From Coriobacteriaceae bacterium (GTDB lineage Bacteria; Actinomycetota; Coriobacteriia; Coriobacteriales; Coriobacteriaceae): DNA of 64,000 bases. This document shows, in pieces, positions 47,863-57,674 of this stretch; position 1 is the stretch's first letter, and each line of letters begins with the position of its first letter. Made by a program: the position numbers and the translations under genes. Location: assembly GCA_902363875.1 (NCBI GenBank), contig CABJBO010000002.1, positions 1 through 64,000 of the forward strand, in the 5' to 3' direction. Under the pieces are notes generated by a model. The model was not told where the DNA came from. It did not search any database and worked only from the letters and a program-made list of their open reading frames with translations.

Positions 47863-48363
47863 CTATCTGCCATCTACGCGCTTGGCCATCCAAACATGGG
47901 GCTGGCCCTCGTCTTCATAGTCCACCGGGGCAATCTGCGTGTAACCCGCCTTGGCATAGAGTGGTAGCACGTATTCCTGCGCGTGCAGCTTAATGAGCTT
48001 GGAGCCGGCATCACGCGCGCACGTATCACTGGCCTCGACAATCTTGCTCGCCAAACCGCGACGGCGCATGCTCGGCAGCACGGCCACGCGCCCCATAATG
48101 TAGGTCTCCCCCGCCGCGACGCCTTCGTCCAAGTCGCACGCCGGCGACACCGGAGCCTCTGCGTCAGCCGCGCGCTCAAGCTCTTCGGGAAACACGCGCG
48201 AGCAACCGGCAAGCTCACCGTCTACATAGAGCGTCACATGGATGCAGTTCGGATCCTCGTCGATAGCGTCAAACTCATTCTCGTAGCCCTGTTCGTCCAT
48301 AAAAACGACGCGGCGCACCAACGCCGCGTCATCAAAGCATCCCGTCTTAAGTTGGATATCCAT
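47863..48363 (-). CDS. GNAT-family N-acetyltransferase
   Basis: A 166-residue acetyltransferase of the GNAT fold. The acetyl-CoA-binding motif A is VAVLPSMRRRGLASKIVEAS, preceded by the beta-strand GETYIMGRV and followed by LHAQEYVLPLYAKAGYTQ, the usual C-terminal motif B. The opening QLKTGCFDDAALVRRVVFMDEQGY resembles the ElaA/YjcF group. I chose the ATG at 48363 because AAAGGGC precedes it. The substrate is unknown. The gene stands between htpG and the capsule-regulation genes and shows no functional link. Confidence 0.85.
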   Translation of the reverse strand: MDIQLKTGCFDDAALVRRVVFMDEQGYENEFDAIDEDPNCIHVTLYVDGELAGCSRVFPEELERAADAEAPVSPACDLDEGVAAGETYIMGRVAVLPSMRRRGLASKIVEASDTCARDAGSKLIKLHAQEYVLPLYAKAGYTQIAPVDYEDEGQPHVWMAKRVDGR

Positions 48364-48402
48364 GGCTGCCCTTTCATTCAATGCGAACGTTAGGGACAGA
48401 TT

Positions 48403-49053
48403 TTAGCGAAAATGAGCTCCGCGCACGCTAAACTTCGCGCGAGCCTTCGCCAGGCAGTCGTAATGACCCACGTTATGGGCATCGCTCGCGATGAAGCTGT
48501 ACAGGTTCTGATCGAACAGGCGCTGTGCCGGCTTTTTCTCGCGACCAAAGCGACCGCCGGCAATAAAGTCCGCCGAAGCCTGCAGCTTGCAGCCCATATC
48601 GACCAGGCGCTCCGCCACGCTTACATCCTTTTGAACCGCACGATAGCGCTCAGGATGAGCGATGATCACCTGGTAGCCACGGCACTGCAAATCGTAAATC
48701 GTGTTCTCGTACTCTCTAAACGCATACGCATCGGCATGCGTCGAAAGCTCGAGCAGAAACTCGTTGGTCCCATCGAAATGCAAGTGATCCGCGGCATCGA
48801 TACCAAGCTCAACGAGCTTTCGATGGTTGACCTCGAAGCCCATCTGGAGCGGAAAACCGTCAGCGTTATCGCGCAGCAACTCAAAGGCATCCCACATCTT
48901 GTCGTAATCAAAATAGGGATCACGGCAGTGAGGAGTGCAAACGATTCTGGTTACACCGGCCCGCTTGGCAGCCTCGAGCATCGCCAAGCTCTCTTCGAGA
49001 TCGGCGGCGCCGTCGTCTACACCCGGCAAGATATGGCAATGAATGTCACGCAT
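48403..49053 (-). CDS. CpsB/YwqE-type PHP-fold tyrosine phosphatase
   Basis: A 216-residue manganese-dependent phosphotyrosine phosphatase of the CpsB/CapC family. The PHP metal-binding motifs are DIHCHILPGVDDGA (about 3-16), CTPHCRDPYF, the IAHPERY motif and SDAHNVGHY near the C-terminus. It dephosphorylates the Tyr-rich tail of the neighbouring kinase, controlling polysaccharide chain length. It is third in a co-directional run, 17 bp after the kinase gene. Confidence 0.92.
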   Translation of the reverse strand: MRDIHCHILPGVDDGAADLEESLAMLEAAKRAGVTRIVCTPHCRDPYFDYDKMWDAFELLRDNADGFPLQMGFEVNHRKLVELGIDAADHLHFDGTNEFLLELSTHADAYAFREYENTIYDLQCRGYQVIIAHPERYRAVQKDVSVAERLVDMGCKLQASADFIAGGRFGREKKPAQRLFDQNLYSFIASDAHNVGHYDCLAKARAKFSVRGAHFR

Positions 49054-49070
49054 AGGTCAGCCTTAATCAA

Positions 49071-49808
49071 CTAAACGTTTGCTCGGTTGGTGAAGATGCC
49101 CTTTTTGGAAGTGCCCCGATCGTCGGAGCCCTTCTTAACCTTCTTACCGTCCTTGGTGTAGTAAGAATAGTAGTACTCGCTGGTCTCGGTCTCACAGTAA
49201 TTCATGACGGTACCGATGAGCTTGACCTTCTCGGACTTCTTAAGCTGGGCGATAGCGTTGAGCGCCTCTTCGCGCTTGGTAAAGTCCTCGCGCACCACGA
49301 ACAGCGCGCCGTCGGTCAAGCTGGCAATCTCGGCAGCATCGATGAAGGTGCCGACCGGAGGAGCATCGAAGATGACGTACTGGAACTTGGCGGACAGTGC
49401 CTTTACCAGCTTGGCAAAGCGATGGGAGACGATGATGTCGGCAGGATTGGGAATGTGCGGCTCGGCATCGAGGAAGTAGAAGTTCTTCTGACCTGTCTCG
49501 ACAATCGCCTGGTCGATAGAAACCTGCTCGGACAGGACTGCATAGAGTCCGCCGCGGGAGCGGACGCCGAGCATATCGGCAAGGGACCTGCGACGCATAT
49601 CAGCCTCGACCAGCAGGACACTCTTGCCGCTCGTGGCGATTGCCTGAGCAAGATTAATGGAAACCGTAGACTTGCCCTCGTTGGGAATCGAGGAGGTAAC
49701 GGTGATGGTGCGAATGGGGTCGTCCACGCTCGCAAAGCGGATGTTGGCCAGAAGGGTCTTGGCGGCATTCTGCACAACGAGCTTATCGGTGTTCTTTGCC
49801 TTAGCCAT
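49071..49808 (-). CDS. CpsD/YwqD-type bacterial tyrosine kinase
   Basis: A 245-residue BY-kinase. Walker A is SSIPNEGKST (about 40-49), Walker A' VLLVEADMRRR, and Walker B YVIFDAPPVGTF. The C-terminus has the autophosphorylated Tyr cluster SEYYYSYYTKD. In this two-protein type the kinase needs the membrane activator encoded just upstream. The start is 2 nt after the activator's stop. Target is probably the polymerase/export machinery for a surface polysaccharide, whose genes are not in the window. Confidence 0.93.
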   Translation of the reverse strand: MAKAKNTDKLVVQNAAKTLLANIRFASVDDPIRTITVTSSIPNEGKSTVSINLAQAIATSGKSVLLVEADMRRRSLADMLGVRSRGGLYAVLSEQVSIDQAIVETGQKNFYFLDAEPHIPNPADIIVSHRFAKLVKALSAKFQYVIFDAPPVGTFIDAAEIASLTDGALFVVREDFTKREEALNAIAQLKKSEKVKLIGTVMNYCETETSEYYYSYYTKDGKKVKKGSDDRGTSKKGIFTNRANV

Positions 49809-49810
49809 GC

Positions 49811-50467
49811 CTATTTACCACCTTTCATAGCCGGAATTCGGCCAACAACGGGAATACCCAGGAGCTCTTCTGCCTCTTCGGCACCGCGGATGCGGGTATT
49901 GAGCATGTCTGCCAAAACGACATAGGCAACTGCGATAAAGATACCGGCGAGGAACGCGACGGCAATATACAGCGTGCGCTTGGGGCCGCTGGGGGCTTCG
50001 GGGGTCTTAGCCTCGTCGATAACGTTGATGCTCTGGGCAGCGCCGACGTTCTGAGCGACCGTACTCACCGAGCTGGCAATGGCCTTTGCGACCTCAGCCG
50101 ACTCCTTGGCATCGGTGCCGGTAACCGAAAGCGTAATGACACGCGTGGTGGTCTCGGAGGAAACAGACACCTTGTAGTCATCCAAATCGGTGAGGCCCAG
50201 TTCTTTGGCGGCGCCGCTCTTAACGCTATCGCTATCCAGCAGCGTGGCGATATCGTTGGAAAGCATCTGGCTCGCCGAGAGATCGTTGTAGCTCATCTGA
50301 CCGCTATCGTCGGTCTTGGCGAGAATGTACATGCTCGTCGTCGCGGTATAGGTGTTGTCCATCGCAACGAAGGACACGATGCCCATGGCGATCGCGCAGA
50401 CCACCGGAAGGGTGATGACCAGCTTGAGGTGCTTCTTCAGCAGCTGGAACAGTTCGAGAAGGGTCAT
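49811..50467 (-). CDS. CpsC/Wzz-type chain-length determinant (kinase activator)
   Basis: A 218-residue polysaccharide co-polymerase with two transmembrane helices (LVITLPVVCAIAMGIVSFVA near 16-35 and TLYIAVAFLAGIFIAVAYVV near 168-187) and an extracytoplasmic Wzz domain between. The second helix is preceded by the Pro-rich PEAPSGPKR motif. The cytoplasmic tail (TRIRGAEEAEELLGIPVVGRIP) is the segment that activates BY-kinases. GAAAGGC precedes the ATG. First gene of the trio. Confidence 0.92.
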   Translation of the reverse strand: MTLLELFQLLKKHLKLVITLPVVCAIAMGIVSFVAMDNTYTATTSMYILAKTDDSGQMSYNDLSASQMLSNDIATLLDSDSVKSGAAKELGLTDLDDYKVSVSSETTTRVITLSVTGTDAKESAEVAKAIASSVSTVAQNVGAAQSINVIDEAKTPEAPSGPKRTLYIAVAFLAGIFIAVAYVVLADMLNTRIRGAEEAEELLGIPVVGRIPAMKGGK

Positions 50468-50662
50468 GCAGCTTGCCTTTCATTTCCCCAGTTCGGATTG
50501 ACAAAACTGTCCGTATGTTATCGCATCTTTTTACCGAGACCAAACTCTATACATAAGAAACAGGCTCTCCTGTAAAAATGTCGGAAGCAATCGTAAAATT
50601 GCACAACAACGCCGCACCCGAAAGTCAAATGCGGCGTCTACATCAATATCTGTGTTGTATCG

Positions 50663-52087
50663 CTATGCGAATGGCTCGTCCTGCTGTATGGGAAACGTCA
50701 CCGTAATGGTGGTTCCCACGCCCAACTCGCTCGACAGATCAAGCGTGGCGTGATGATACAGGGCCGCATGCTTGACAATGGCAAGCCCCAGGCCGGTTCC
50801 GCCGCGTGCCTTGGACCTACTCTTGTCCACGCGATAGAACCGCTCAAATACCTTGCCCTGTTCTTCAGGCGCGATACCGATTCCCGTGTCGGCGACAGCG
50901 AGGAACGGATGGCCTTCGTCGTTAGTGCCGCACTGCAGCGTAACCGTACCGCCGGGCCGATTGTAGCGGATGGCGTTGCTTGCCAGATTATAGATGAGCT
51001 CGTCGACCAAGCGCGACACGCCTTCGATGACCACAGGCTTGGTCTCATGACTTATCGTCACATTCGCCTGACGGGCAACCTGTTCAAGACGCTGCTCAAC
51101 CGCGTAGATCGCACGCGAGAGCTCAATAGGCTCCGTGGACCCAATGGGCACTGCCTCGCCTTCAGTTGCACGTTCGGCCTCGTCCAAGTTAGACAGCGTA
51201 AGGATGTCGTTGACAAGCGCTGCCAAGCGGCCCGCCTCACGATAGATGCGACCGCCAAAGTTGCGCAGGTCGTCCTCGCCCTCGACCATGCCATTTGCGA
51301 TGAGCTCGGCATAGCCCGAAATCGCCGTAAGCGGCGTCTTGAGCTCATGGGTGATATTCGCCGTGAACTCGCGGCGCATACGGTCGTTGTCCGCTAGCAC
51401 CGCCATTTGGCGCTTGAGTTCCTGGCGCTGCGACTCGATACGCTCAAGCATGGGGACCATCTCGGCATAGGCGTGCTCATAGCTACGGCGTGGGTGATCC
51501 AAATCCACCTCTTGCAACGGCGCGATGATGGCACGGGACTCACGGCGCGCCATAAAAAACGAGAGTACCGCACCCGCTGCTGCGATAAGCAGCATCGGCG
51601 CCAGCATCGACAGCAAAATCGCCGCAACGCCAGGCTGGGCCTGCGCCAAGCGGACGACCTGGCCGTTATCAAGGGTGACGGCGCGATACAGCATAATCTC
51701 GTCGAGTGTAGAGCTTGCGCGCTCCGCGGAACCCGAACCACTCTCAAAGGCCTCGATGACCTCGGGGCGATCGCCATGGTTGGGCAGTGTGGAAGGCGAC
51801 GCCTCGTTGTCGTAGGCAACAGATCCGTCCTTATTGATCAGCGTGATACGAAGATCCTCGCGATCGAGGCTTCGCAAGAACGGAATGGGCTCCTGCTGCT
51901 CGTCGAGAGCGGCAGCAATGAGCTCGGTTTCCTGCGCCAGATTGGCACTCGTGGCATCCGCCAAAGTGTTTTGCACAAAGAACGCACCCAGCACCGTAAA
52001 CGCCACGATAACCGCCATGGCGCAGACAAAGATCGTCACAAAAACGCGGTGCGACAGCGTATGTTTTCCCTGGGGGGCGAAGACCAC
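50663..52087 (-). CDS. sensor histidine kinase, PhoR-like
   Basis: A 474-residue membrane kinase. An N-terminal helix (VFVTIFVCAMAVIVAFTVLG), an extracytoplasmic sensor region (about 40-160), a second helix (LLSMLAPMLLIAAAGAVLSF), then a HisKA domain with H-box NITHELKTPL (about 245) and a HATPase domain with LASNAIRYN, DTGIGIAP and GGTGLGLAIVKH. The start is GTG at 52087, with GAGGAG upstream. It starts 3 nt after the regulator gene. Phosphate sensing is likely because pstB is the preceding gene, but it has no PAS domain. Confidence 0.9.
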   Translation of the reverse strand: MVFAPQGKHTLSHRVFVTIFVCAMAVIVAFTVLGAFFVQNTLADATSANLAQETELIAAALDEQQEPIPFLRSLDREDLRITLINKDGSVAYDNEASPSTLPNHGDRPEVIEAFESGSGSAERASSTLDEIMLYRAVTLDNGQVVRLAQAQPGVAAILLSMLAPMLLIAAAGAVLSFFMARRESRAIIAPLQEVDLDHPRRSYEHAYAEMVPMLERIESQRQELKRQMAVLADNDRMRREFTANITHELKTPLTAISGYAELIANGMVEGEDDLRNFGGRIYREAGRLAALVNDILTLSNLDEAERATEGEAVPIGSTEPIELSRAIYAVEQRLEQVARQANVTISHETKPVVIEGVSRLVDELIYNLASNAIRYNRPGGTVTLQCGTNDEGHPFLAVADTGIGIAPEEQGKVFERFYRVDKSRSKARGGTGLGLAIVKHAALYHHATLDLSSELGVGTTITVTFPIQQDEPFA

Positions 52088-52090
52088 GGG

Positions 52091-52819
52091 TTACTCCTCC
52101 GATGCGGTGGCCGCGGTGTCGTCGCCTTCGGCACCATCACCGGCAGAAGGCTCGGCCAGGCGATAACCCACGCCGCGCACGGTCTCGATGGCGCTGGCAT
52201 GCTCGCCCAGTTTTTGGCGAAGCGTCTGCACGTGCACGTCAACGGTGCGCGAACCGCCGTCGAAGTCCCAGCCCCACACGCTCTGCAGCAACGACTCGCG
52301 GGTAAAGACCACGCCGGGCTTGCGCATGAGGTACTCGAGCAGGTCGAACTCGCGCAGGGTGAGCTTAAGCGGCTCGCCGGCAACGGTCACCTCGCGATGG
52401 CTGGGCGAGAGCACGATGTCGCCCACGCTGAGCACATCGCTCGCCTGCTTGACCATGCCGCCGCGACGCAGCAGTGCGCGGCAGCGGCTCGCAAGCTCCA
52501 TGAGCGAAAACGGCTTAGTCAGGTAATCGTCGGCACCGCCATCGAGCGCCATCACCTTGTCGAGCTCGGTGTCCTTGGCGGTAAGCATCATGATGGGCAC
52601 CGTCGCCGTCAGGCGATCGGCACGCAGACGACGCATAATCGCCAAGCCATCGGTGTCGGGCAGCATGATATCGAGCAGCACAGCATCGGGCACCCGTCGC
52701 GCCACGGCAGCTTTAAACTCGCCATCACACGAAAAGCCCTCGGCCTCGATTCCCTGCTTGCGCAGCGCGTAGACTGTCAAATCCCTGATGTTGTCATCGT
52801 CCTCGACGTAATAGATCAT
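52091..52819 (-). CDS. OmpR/PhoB-family response regulator
   Basis: A 242-residue regulator: receiver domain with YYVEDDDN acidic pocket, phospho-acceptor Asp in LLDIMLPDTDG, and LTAKD and KPFS switch residues; then a winged-helix DNA-binding domain (LREFDLLEYLMRKPGVVFTRE, RTVDVHVQTLRQKLG). I chose the ATG at 52819 (MIYYVEDD) because AAAGGGGTT precedes it. It lies between pstB and its kinase, in a likely pstB-regulator-kinase operon. Confidence 0.92.
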   Translation of the reverse strand: MIYYVEDDDNIRDLTVYALRKQGIEAEGFSCDGEFKAAVARRVPDAVLLDIMLPDTDGLAIMRRLRADRLTATVPIMMLTAKDTELDKVMALDGGADDYLTKPFSLMELASRCRALLRRGGMVKQASDVLSVGDIVLSPSHREVTVAGEPLKLTLREFDLLEYLMRKPGVVFTRESLLQSVWGWDFDGGSRTVDVHVQTLRQKLGEHASAIETVRGVGYRLAEPSAGDGAEGDDTAATASEE

Positions 52820-52883
52820 GTTGAACCCCTTTGCGGCCGGCATGACCGCATCTTAACCCTAAAGGTACCTTTACTAGATGGTA

Positions 52884-53759
<876 letters not shown>

Positions 53760-53862
53760 ACCGCACACCTCCATATCGATATCAATTCAGCAGTATCGAT
53801 AGTAGGAATCGCGGCTCATACGCACGTGAGCACATTGTCAAGTGTTTGTAAGGGCACGCTAG

Positions 53863-55101
53863 CTATGCGGCGGGCAGCTCGATGGTGAATATCGTGTGTT
53901 CGGGCGTCGATTCACATGCAACGGTACCGCCGTGTGCCGCGATGATCTCCTTGGCAATAGCAAGGCCCAAACCGGCACCACCGCGATTGGTCGCACGCGC
54001 CGCATCCAGGCGATAGAACTTCTCAAAGATCACCTTGAGCTTAGCCGCAGGGATAGGATCGCCCTGATTGATAAAGCGCACGCGCACGCCGCCATCGTCT
54101 TGGCGCCTGGCCTCAATCGTGATAGTCGAGCCCTCATAGCTATAGGCGACGGCGTTTTTCATGATGTTGTTGAACACGCGGGCCATCTTGTCGCCATCCA
54201 CGAGCACCGTCAGGTCCTCGCGAATATCAACTTGGGCTTCCTTATGTTGCTCGTTGAGGATGGGATAGAACTCGTCAGCCACCTGAGCCAGCAGCAACCC
54301 CAGATCAACATAGCCGCGCGTGAGCACGATATCGTGGAAGTCAAAGCGCGTGATATCGAAGAACTCTTCGATGAGTGCATCGAGCCGGTGCGCCTTGTCG
54401 AGCGCCACGCCCGTAAAACGCGTGCGCTGCTCAAGCGGCAAATCGGGGGCCTCCTGCAAAAGCGAAAGGTAGCCCACCACGCTGGCGAGCGGCGTGCGCA
54501 GGTCGTGCGCCAGGTACGTCACCAGGTCATCTTTGCGGTGGGATTCGTCACGCAGGGCTTGTTGAACCCTACGCTCGCAATCGCGCGCCCGGTTGAGCGC
54601 GCCCTCGACCTCGAGGAAGTCGCCGTCAATGTTGTCCCATGTGTCGGGGTTATCGATCAGACGGTCCTGAATGCGGGCGGCAATCACGCGGTCGGCGTGC
54701 AGCTCGCCCTGCTCGTAACCCTGGTAGTACAGGGCGCGTCCGCAGAAGAACAGGACGCACACGGCAAGCGCCAGCACAAATCCAAGCATGTTGAACACAA
54801 AGCCGGCGTCAAAGAATACGGGCTCGCCAATACCGCCAAGCGCCATGGACCCGATCGCCAACGTAATTGTCCACGCGGCGCCGCCGATCACCACACAGCG
54901 GCGAACGATTTCGAATCGATCAATCAGCAAAAAGCCAATGAGTAGAACTGCCAGGATGCCAACGATATTGTCAATGCCGATGAGCAGCAGACTCAGCAAA
55001 AAGAGCAGCACCGTCGCTAACGCACGGTTGTCAACGACCGCCCTTACGTATTCAAAGAGTCGATCGGGTACCTCGAATGCCCGCCTATCGTCTTTTGTCA
55101 T
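53863..55101 (-). CDS. VanS-like sensor histidine kinase
   Basis: A 412-residue kinase. Four or so hydrophobic helices (about 25-140) form the membrane part with very short loops, so sensing may occur in the membrane. The HisKA domain reads VTYLAHDLRTPLASVVGYLSL followed by PDLPLEQRTRFTGVALDKAHRLDALIEEFFDITRF, the pattern typical of VanS proteins. HATPase motifs are NNIMKNAVAYS and GGAGLGLAIAKEI. GGGGGAGTAGAT precedes the ATG. Paired with the VanR-like gene 25 bp upstream. No vanHAX genes are present. Confidence 0.9.
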   Translation of the reverse strand: MTKDDRRAFEVPDRLFEYVRAVVDNRALATVLLFLLSLLLIGIDNIVGILAVLLIGFLLIDRFEIVRRCVVIGGAAWTITLAIGSMALGGIGEPVFFDAGFVFNMLGFVLALAVCVLFFCGRALYYQGYEQGELHADRVIAARIQDRLIDNPDTWDNIDGDFLEVEGALNRARDCERRVQQALRDESHRKDDLVTYLAHDLRTPLASVVGYLSLLQEAPDLPLEQRTRFTGVALDKAHRLDALIEEFFDITRFDFHDIVLTRGYVDLGLLLAQVADEFYPILNEQHKEAQVDIREDLTVLVDGDKMARVFNNIMKNAVAYSYEGSTITIEARRQDDGGVRVRFINQGDPIPAAKLKVIFEKFYRLDAARATNRGGAGLGLAIAKEIIAAHGGTVACESTPEHTIFTIELPAA

Positions 55102-55126
55102 ATCTACTCCCCCACCATCAAAGGCG

Positions 55127-55822
55127 TTATTCGATTATGTAGCCGACGCCCCAGACGTTTTTGATAAAGCGCGGCTTCTGGGCATCGTCGCCGATCTTTT
55201 CGCGCAGATGGCGAATGTGCACCATAACCGTATTGTTGGAGCCGGGCATAAAGTCCTCGTTCCACACCGCGCGGAACAGGTCCTCCACGGGCACCACGCT
55301 ACCACGATGCTCGACCAGATACAGCAAGATGGAATACTCGATGGGCGTAAGGCGCACCGGCGCACCGTCCACCGTCACAGAGCGGGCGTCGCGGTTGATC
55401 TCGAGGCCGTCGAGCTGGATGATCGGCGACTCGGCCGCCTGTGCGCGGCTGCCGTAGCTGGTATAACGACGAAGCTGAGCATGAACGCGTGCAATGAGCT
55501 CCAGCGGACGGAACGGCTTGACCACATAATCGTCTGCGCCAAGCGAAAGGCCCTCGATCTTGTCTTGCTGGGCATCGCGCGCCGTCAGCATGATCACGGG
55601 ATAGGTATGGCTGGAACGGATCGTACGCAACAGCTCAAAGCCATCGATATCGGGCAGCATGACATCCAGCAGCGCCAGATCGAACTCTTGCTCCAAGATT
55701 GCCTTGGCAGCATCGGCCCCGCTATAGGCGACCTGTACGTCAAAGCCTTCTTTTGTAAGGTAGATGCCAACTAGGTCGGCGATGGCCTTCTCGTCATCAA
55801 CTACCAAAATGTGCTCGTTCAT
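55127..55822 (-). CDS. VanR-like response regulator
   Basis: A 231-residue OmpR-family regulator: receiver domain ILVVDDEKAIADLVGIYL, acceptor Asp in LALLDVMLPDIDGF, KPFRPLELIARV, then a winged helix (LTPIEYSILLYLVEHRGSVV, NTVMVHIRHLREKIGDD, VWGVGYIIE). Sequence style is close to VanR. GAGAGGAGC precedes the ATG. It is divergent from the D,D-carboxypeptidase gene across 197 bp, so that gene is a candidate target. Confidence 0.92.
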   Translation of the reverse strand: MNEHILVVDDEKAIADLVGIYLTKEGFDVQVAYSGADAAKAILEQEFDLALLDVMLPDIDGFELLRTIRSSHTYPVIMLTARDAQQDKIEGLSLGADDYVVKPFRPLELIARVHAQLRRYTSYGSRAQAAESPIIQLDGLEINRDARSVTVDGAPVRLTPIEYSILLYLVEHRGSVVPVEDLFRAVWNEDFMPGSNNTVMVHIRHLREKIGDDAQKPRFIKNVWGVGYIIE

Positions 55823-56019
55823 GCGTGCTCCTCTCGCGCTCCATTATGCCCGAGGGGGCGCATGCCACACACAACAAGCGTGGGTGATTAAGTCGGCCTT
55901 AAGCACCCTTGTGCCCGTTCGGGCGCGGATGTGGGCCACGCACGCACGCGATGATTGCCGACACCGGCAAACGATATACTCTAGTTCCAGAAGAGACCAT
56001 CCCGTCGAAAGCGAAATCT

Positions 56020-57360
56020 GTGAAGTCCCTCACCTCTTTTGCAAAGCGCTCAGCCCAGCTTGCCGCCGGCTTTGTCTGCGCTATCGCCCTTGCCGCTGGC
56101 GTGCCCACCGTCGCCGGCGCCCAAGTGCTCACGACCGACAATGTCTGCGGCAAAACCGCCGATGCGCGCGGCATCACGGCCGATAATCTGCCCGATATCG
56201 ATGCGACCAATGCGCTCGTCATGGGCAAAGACGGCACCGTCTACTACGGGCGCGGCGCCGATGAGCAGGTCAAAATCGCCTCGATCACCAAGGTCATGAC
56301 CGCAATCCTAACCGTCGAGAATTGCAAGATGGACGAGAAGGTCACGGTGAGCAACGCCGCAGCCACCGTGGGTAATTCGACCGCCGGCTTGCTCGAAGGT
56401 GACGAGCTTACCGTGGAGCAGGCACTGCGCGGCCTGATGATTCCCTCGGGCAACGACGCCGCCATCGTGCTCGCCGAATATGTGGGCAAGAAGATCGACC
56501 CTAAGACCAAAGACGCCGAGGCAACCTTTGTGAAGGCCATGAACGAGCGCGCTAAGAAGCTCGGCTGCACCGGTACGCTTTTTGAAAACCCGCATGGTCT
56601 GGACTTTGATGAGTGGGCTGGCGATATGCACTCAACCGCACACGACGTAGCGCTGATGATGCAGGAGGCCATGAAAAACGACACGATCCGCGAGGTCGTA
56701 GCGAGCGAGGATTCCTGGATCGAGGTCACGGGCGCCGACGGCACCGACCATTCGCATTCCATGGACACGCATAACTATTTGCTGGGCCAAGATGGCAACA
56801 TCGGTGGCAAGACCGGCACCACCGACGACGCGGGCTATTGCTTTACGAGCGCCTACAACCGCGACGGCGACGAGATCTACACCGTCGTTTTGAACTCCAC
56901 CACCACCGACCAGCGCTTTACCGATACCGCAACCCTTGCCAATTGGTACTACGGTCACAAGGTGACGGTCGCAATCGCCAACACACAGGAAAAGACCGCC
57001 AACGGCAACCCGCTTATGGCGCGCATTGGCCAAACCGACTGGACGGATAAGACGATCGACGCCACACTCGCCGATCCTACGGCGCAAGCGACCGTGTTTT
57101 CCCTTGCCGGCGAGGTGACCGAAAAGGTTAGCTACGACGATCTTTCGGGCACGGTGCATGTGGGCGACAAGGTGGGCAGCGTCACGCTCAAGCAGGACGG
57201 CACCAAGATCGCCGTCATGGACCTAGTTGCCGACGAGGAAGGCGCAGGGCCGAATCCCATTGAATGGCTACTCGTGAAGCTCGATCGCTTGGGCCGTCGC
57301 ATCGACAACCGCCCACTCACGGCAGAAAGCGAGACCGTCGCCAAGGCGCCCGAGGTGTAG
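56020..57360 (+). CDS. dacA: D-alanyl-D-alanine carboxypeptidase (PBP5/DacA type)
   Basis: Trims the terminal D-Ala of peptidoglycan stem peptides outside the membrane. I prefer a GTG start at 56020, giving a 446-residue precursor with a clear signal peptide (SLTSFAKRSAQLAAGFVCAI then ALAAGVPTVAGA-Q). A TATACT hexamer at 55974-55979 supports a transcript starting downstream of earlier in-frame ATGs, although the ribosome site is weak. Catalytic motifs: SITK (Ser 88), SGN (143) and KTG (264). A C-terminal beta-rich PBP5_C-like domain follows. A hydrophobic anchor is not obvious. It lies divergently beside the VanRS-like pair. Confidence 0.88.
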   Translation: MKSLTSFAKRSAQLAAGFVCAIALAAGVPTVAGAQVLTTDNVCGKTADARGITADNLPDIDATNALVMGKDGTVYYGRGADEQVKIASITKVMTAILTVENCKMDEKVTVSNAAATVGNSTAGLLEGDELTVEQALRGLMIPSGNDAAIVLAEYVGKKIDPKTKDAEATFVKAMNERAKKLGCTGTLFENPHGLDFDEWAGDMHSTAHDVALMMQEAMKNDTIREVVASEDSWIEVTGADGTDHSHSMDTHNYLLGQDGNIGGKTGTTDDAGYCFTSAYNRDGDEIYTVVLNSTTTDQRFTDTATLANWYYGHKVTVAIANTQEKTANGNPLMARIGQTDWTDKTIDATLADPTAQATVFSLAGEVTEKVSYDDLSGTVHVGDKVGSVTLKQDGTKIAVMDLVADEEGAGPNPIEWLLVKLDRLGRRIDNRPLTAESETVAKAPEV

Positions 57361-57388
57361 GGCGCAAGAATAATAAGTCCACTGAAAG

Positions 57389-57410
57389 GAGGCGTCCGAA
57401 AGGATGCCTC
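57389..57410 (+). terminator. dacA terminator
   Basis: GAGGCGTCC pairs with GGATGCCTC across GAAA, followed by a run of seven T. Confidence 0.88.
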
Positions 57411-57417
57411 TTTTTTT

Positions 57418-57440
57418 GAGGGTTCGAATCCCCAGCCTCC
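57418..57440 (+). other. tRNA T-arm-like fragment facing tRNA-Ser
   Basis: GAGGGTTCGAATCCCCAGC on the plus strand matches 17 nt of the T-arm of the neighbouring tRNA-Ser, which lies in the opposite orientation. It follows the dacA terminator directly. It may be a relic of a tRNA gene end or attachment site. Confidence 0.5.
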
Positions 57441-57455
57441 TTTCTCCGCACAAAA

Positions 57456-57477
57456 AAGGGCCCCAAATGGGACCCTT
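57456..57477 (-). terminator. tRNA-Ser terminator
   Basis: AAGGGTCCC pairs with GGGCCCTT, followed by TTTTTTG on the minus strand, 15 bp past the CCA. Confidence 0.75.
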
Positions 57478-57491
57478 CTTTCAAGTCATAC

Positions 57492-57582
57492 TGGCGGAGA
57501 GCTGGGGATTCGAACCCCAGATGCCCTTTTGGGGCATACTCGCTTAGCAGGCGAGCACCTTCGGCCTCTCGGTCAGCTCTCC
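57492..57582 (-). tRNA. tRNA-Ser (anticodon GCU)
   Basis: A 91-nt class II tRNA with CCA encoded. Acceptor stem GGAGAGC / GCTCTCC with discriminator G; anticodon loop CTGCTAA giving GCT, reading AGC/AGU codons; a long variable arm (TGCCCC..GGGGCA-type stem) typical of Ser; T-loop GTTCGAATC. Confidence 0.95.
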
Positions 57583-57674
57583 GTAACAGCCGTTCTATAG
57601 TAACCAAACAGCCAAGGATGAGCAAGAGGAAATTTTCTAATTGCCTAGCAGCCTTTCCTTCTTGAAAGCTTCGC

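Noticed and set aside
48403-50467. Capsule biosynthesis locus
   Set aside because: Only the regulatory trio is present; flanking genes are unrelated.
53863-57360. Vancomycin resistance cluster
   Set aside because: There is no D-Ala-D-Lac or D-Ala-D-Ser ligase, no VanH and no VanX; only regulator-like genes and a housekeeping-type carboxypeptidase.
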